DNA of 8,129 bases from an uncultured Bacteroidales bacterium (GTDB taxonomy: Bacteria; Bacteroidota; Bacteroidia; Bacteroidales; Bacteroidaceae): assembly GCA_937995875.1 (NCBI GenBank), contig CALKIW010000019.1, positions 1-8,129 of the forward strand, given 5' to 3'. The notes beneath the pieces are model-generated. The model was not told the origin of the DNA, did no database searches, and saw only the letters and a list, made by a program, of their open reading frames with translations. Each line of letters starts with the position of its first letter. Within the stretch, counting starts at the first letter, position 1. A program made the translations under genes and the position numbers. Below are positions 7,566 through 8,129 of this stretch, piece by piece.

Positions 7566-8129
7566 AAAAAATTCTTTTAATAGATACTAAGTATAAAGAG
7601 GGGGGACCCAAGACTGTCCACAGAAATATTATGGGGTCTTACTTAGCCCGGAAGTACAAATTCAAGGAGATTGGCAAAAGTGATACCGTACTGCATTATA
7701 ATCCATTCAAGGCTGTCAAATTTGTGCAGTATTATAGGAAACGAATCAATGCCGAACATGCTGACATTGCTTTTGTTAGAGGTTTACAATATATTGGATT
7801 TCTGATGATTGTAGCAGCTAAACTATCTAATGTAAAAAGGATAGTTGTCTGCGTACATGGTTCAGACTGGGATACCCCTGGAAAAAATTTTAGAAAAATA
7901 ATTCTCAAGTATATAGTAGAACCGATAGAAATCAGACTTGCAGATGCTATTTACACAGTTTGCCATGCAGAGCAACACTCCGTTAAGGCATTGAAATGTG
8001 CGAGTAAAGGAGCTAATCGAGGTGTCATTTATAATACTTTCCCAAATATTGATGTACACAGTGTCAAAACCGGGAAACTCAGAAAAGAGCTTGATATACC
8101 CGATGATAAGATCATAGTTGCCTCGGTCG
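7562..8129 (+). CDS. GT4-type glycosyltransferase, N-terminal part (runs off the window)
   Basis: An open frame of 189 codons starting at ATG 7562, inside the wzy stop (ATGA overlap), and still open at the window edge. The start MKKILLIDTKYKEGGPKTVH (1-20) has the first beta strand and Gly-Gly loop of GT-B enzymes, in the position of the GGAE loop of GT4 proteins. IVVCVHGSDWD (94-104) matches the conserved strand with the H-G motif in the acceptor domain, and ADAIYTVCHAEQHSVK (127-142) matches the 'sensed as other sugar transferases' helix region. VIYNTFPNID (155-164) is the usual hinge into the second domain, and LRKELDIPDDKIIVASV (173-189) begins the donor-binding domain. The missing half would carry the E-x7-E donor site. 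It probably adds a further sugar to the repeat unit from a nucleotide-sugar donor. There is no membrane helix. Donor and linkage are unknown. Confidence 0.8.
   Translation, partial: MKKILLIDTKYKEGGPKTVHRNIMGSYLARKYKFKEIGKSDTVLHYNPFKAVKFVQYYRKRINAEHADIAFVRGLQYIGFLMIVAAKLSNVKRIVVCVHGSDWDTPGKNFRKIILKYIVEPIEIRLADAIYTVCHAEQHSVKALKCASKGANRGVIYNTFPNIDVHSVKTGKLRKELDIPDDKIIVASV

Noticed and set aside
1..8129. CRISPR array, tRNA/rRNA gene, insertion sequence or toxin-antitoxin pair
   Set aside because: I saw no spaced direct repeats, tRNA-like cloverleaf, transposase motifs or small paired genes; the region is filled by the polysaccharide genes.

Overview
The window is the upstream part of a surface-polysaccharide (capsule or O-antigen type) biosynthesis operon from a member of the Bacteroidales, most likely a Prevotella- or Bacteroides-like gut or oral anaerobe. 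Three things point there: a promoter of the Bacteroidetes type (TTTG, 20-bp spacer, TATCTTTG), the lack of clear Shine-Dalgarno sequences, and a multi-SLBB export protein followed by a short Wzz-type protein without a kinase domain, a gene order familiar from this group. The genus is inference; no rRNA or other marker gene is present.

Layout. Bases 1-107 hold the 3' end of pdxT, the glutaminase subunit of pyridoxal 5'-phosphate synthase, a housekeeping gene outside the polysaccharide cluster. A 205-bp non-coding gap (108-312) follows. It contains a perfect 17-bp inverted repeat (174-190 / 204-220), a good Bacteroidetes promoter (210-241) whose -33 box lies inside the right arm, and a leader of about 65 nt. 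All further genes are on the + strand and closely packed: a Wza-like outer-membrane export protein with six SLBB-type repeats (313-2913), a Wzz-like chain-length regulator (2961-3992), a Wzx flippase (4008-5561), a GT2 glycosyltransferase (5558-6310), a Wzy polymerase (6315-7565), and the N-terminal half of a GT4-type glycosyltransferase (7562-8129), cut by the window edge. Gaps between these genes are 47, 15, -4, 4 and -4 bases, so one transcript with translational coupling is likely.

How it works together. This is a Wzx/Wzy-dependent pathway. Glycosyltransferases build a lipid-linked repeat unit on the cytoplasmic face, Wzx flips it, Wzy polymerises it in the periplasm, the Wzz-like protein sets chain length, and the SLBB protein carries the product across the outer membrane. 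The initiating sugar-phosphate transferase, the remaining glycosyltransferases and the nucleotide-sugar genes are not in the window and presumably lie downstream. Base composition drifts from moderate GC in the export gene (34 of 60 bases at 1561-1620) to AT-rich in the polymerase (18 of 60 at 7021-7080), as expected where a conserved export module borders an exchangeable serotype-specific module.

Nothing here looks like a wholly new system. The points most worth a second look are the inverted repeat overlapping the promoter, the absence of UpxY/UpxZ-type antitermination genes at the start of the operon, the elaborated SLBB exporter, and A-tracts at the starts of the polymerase and the last glycosyltransferase.
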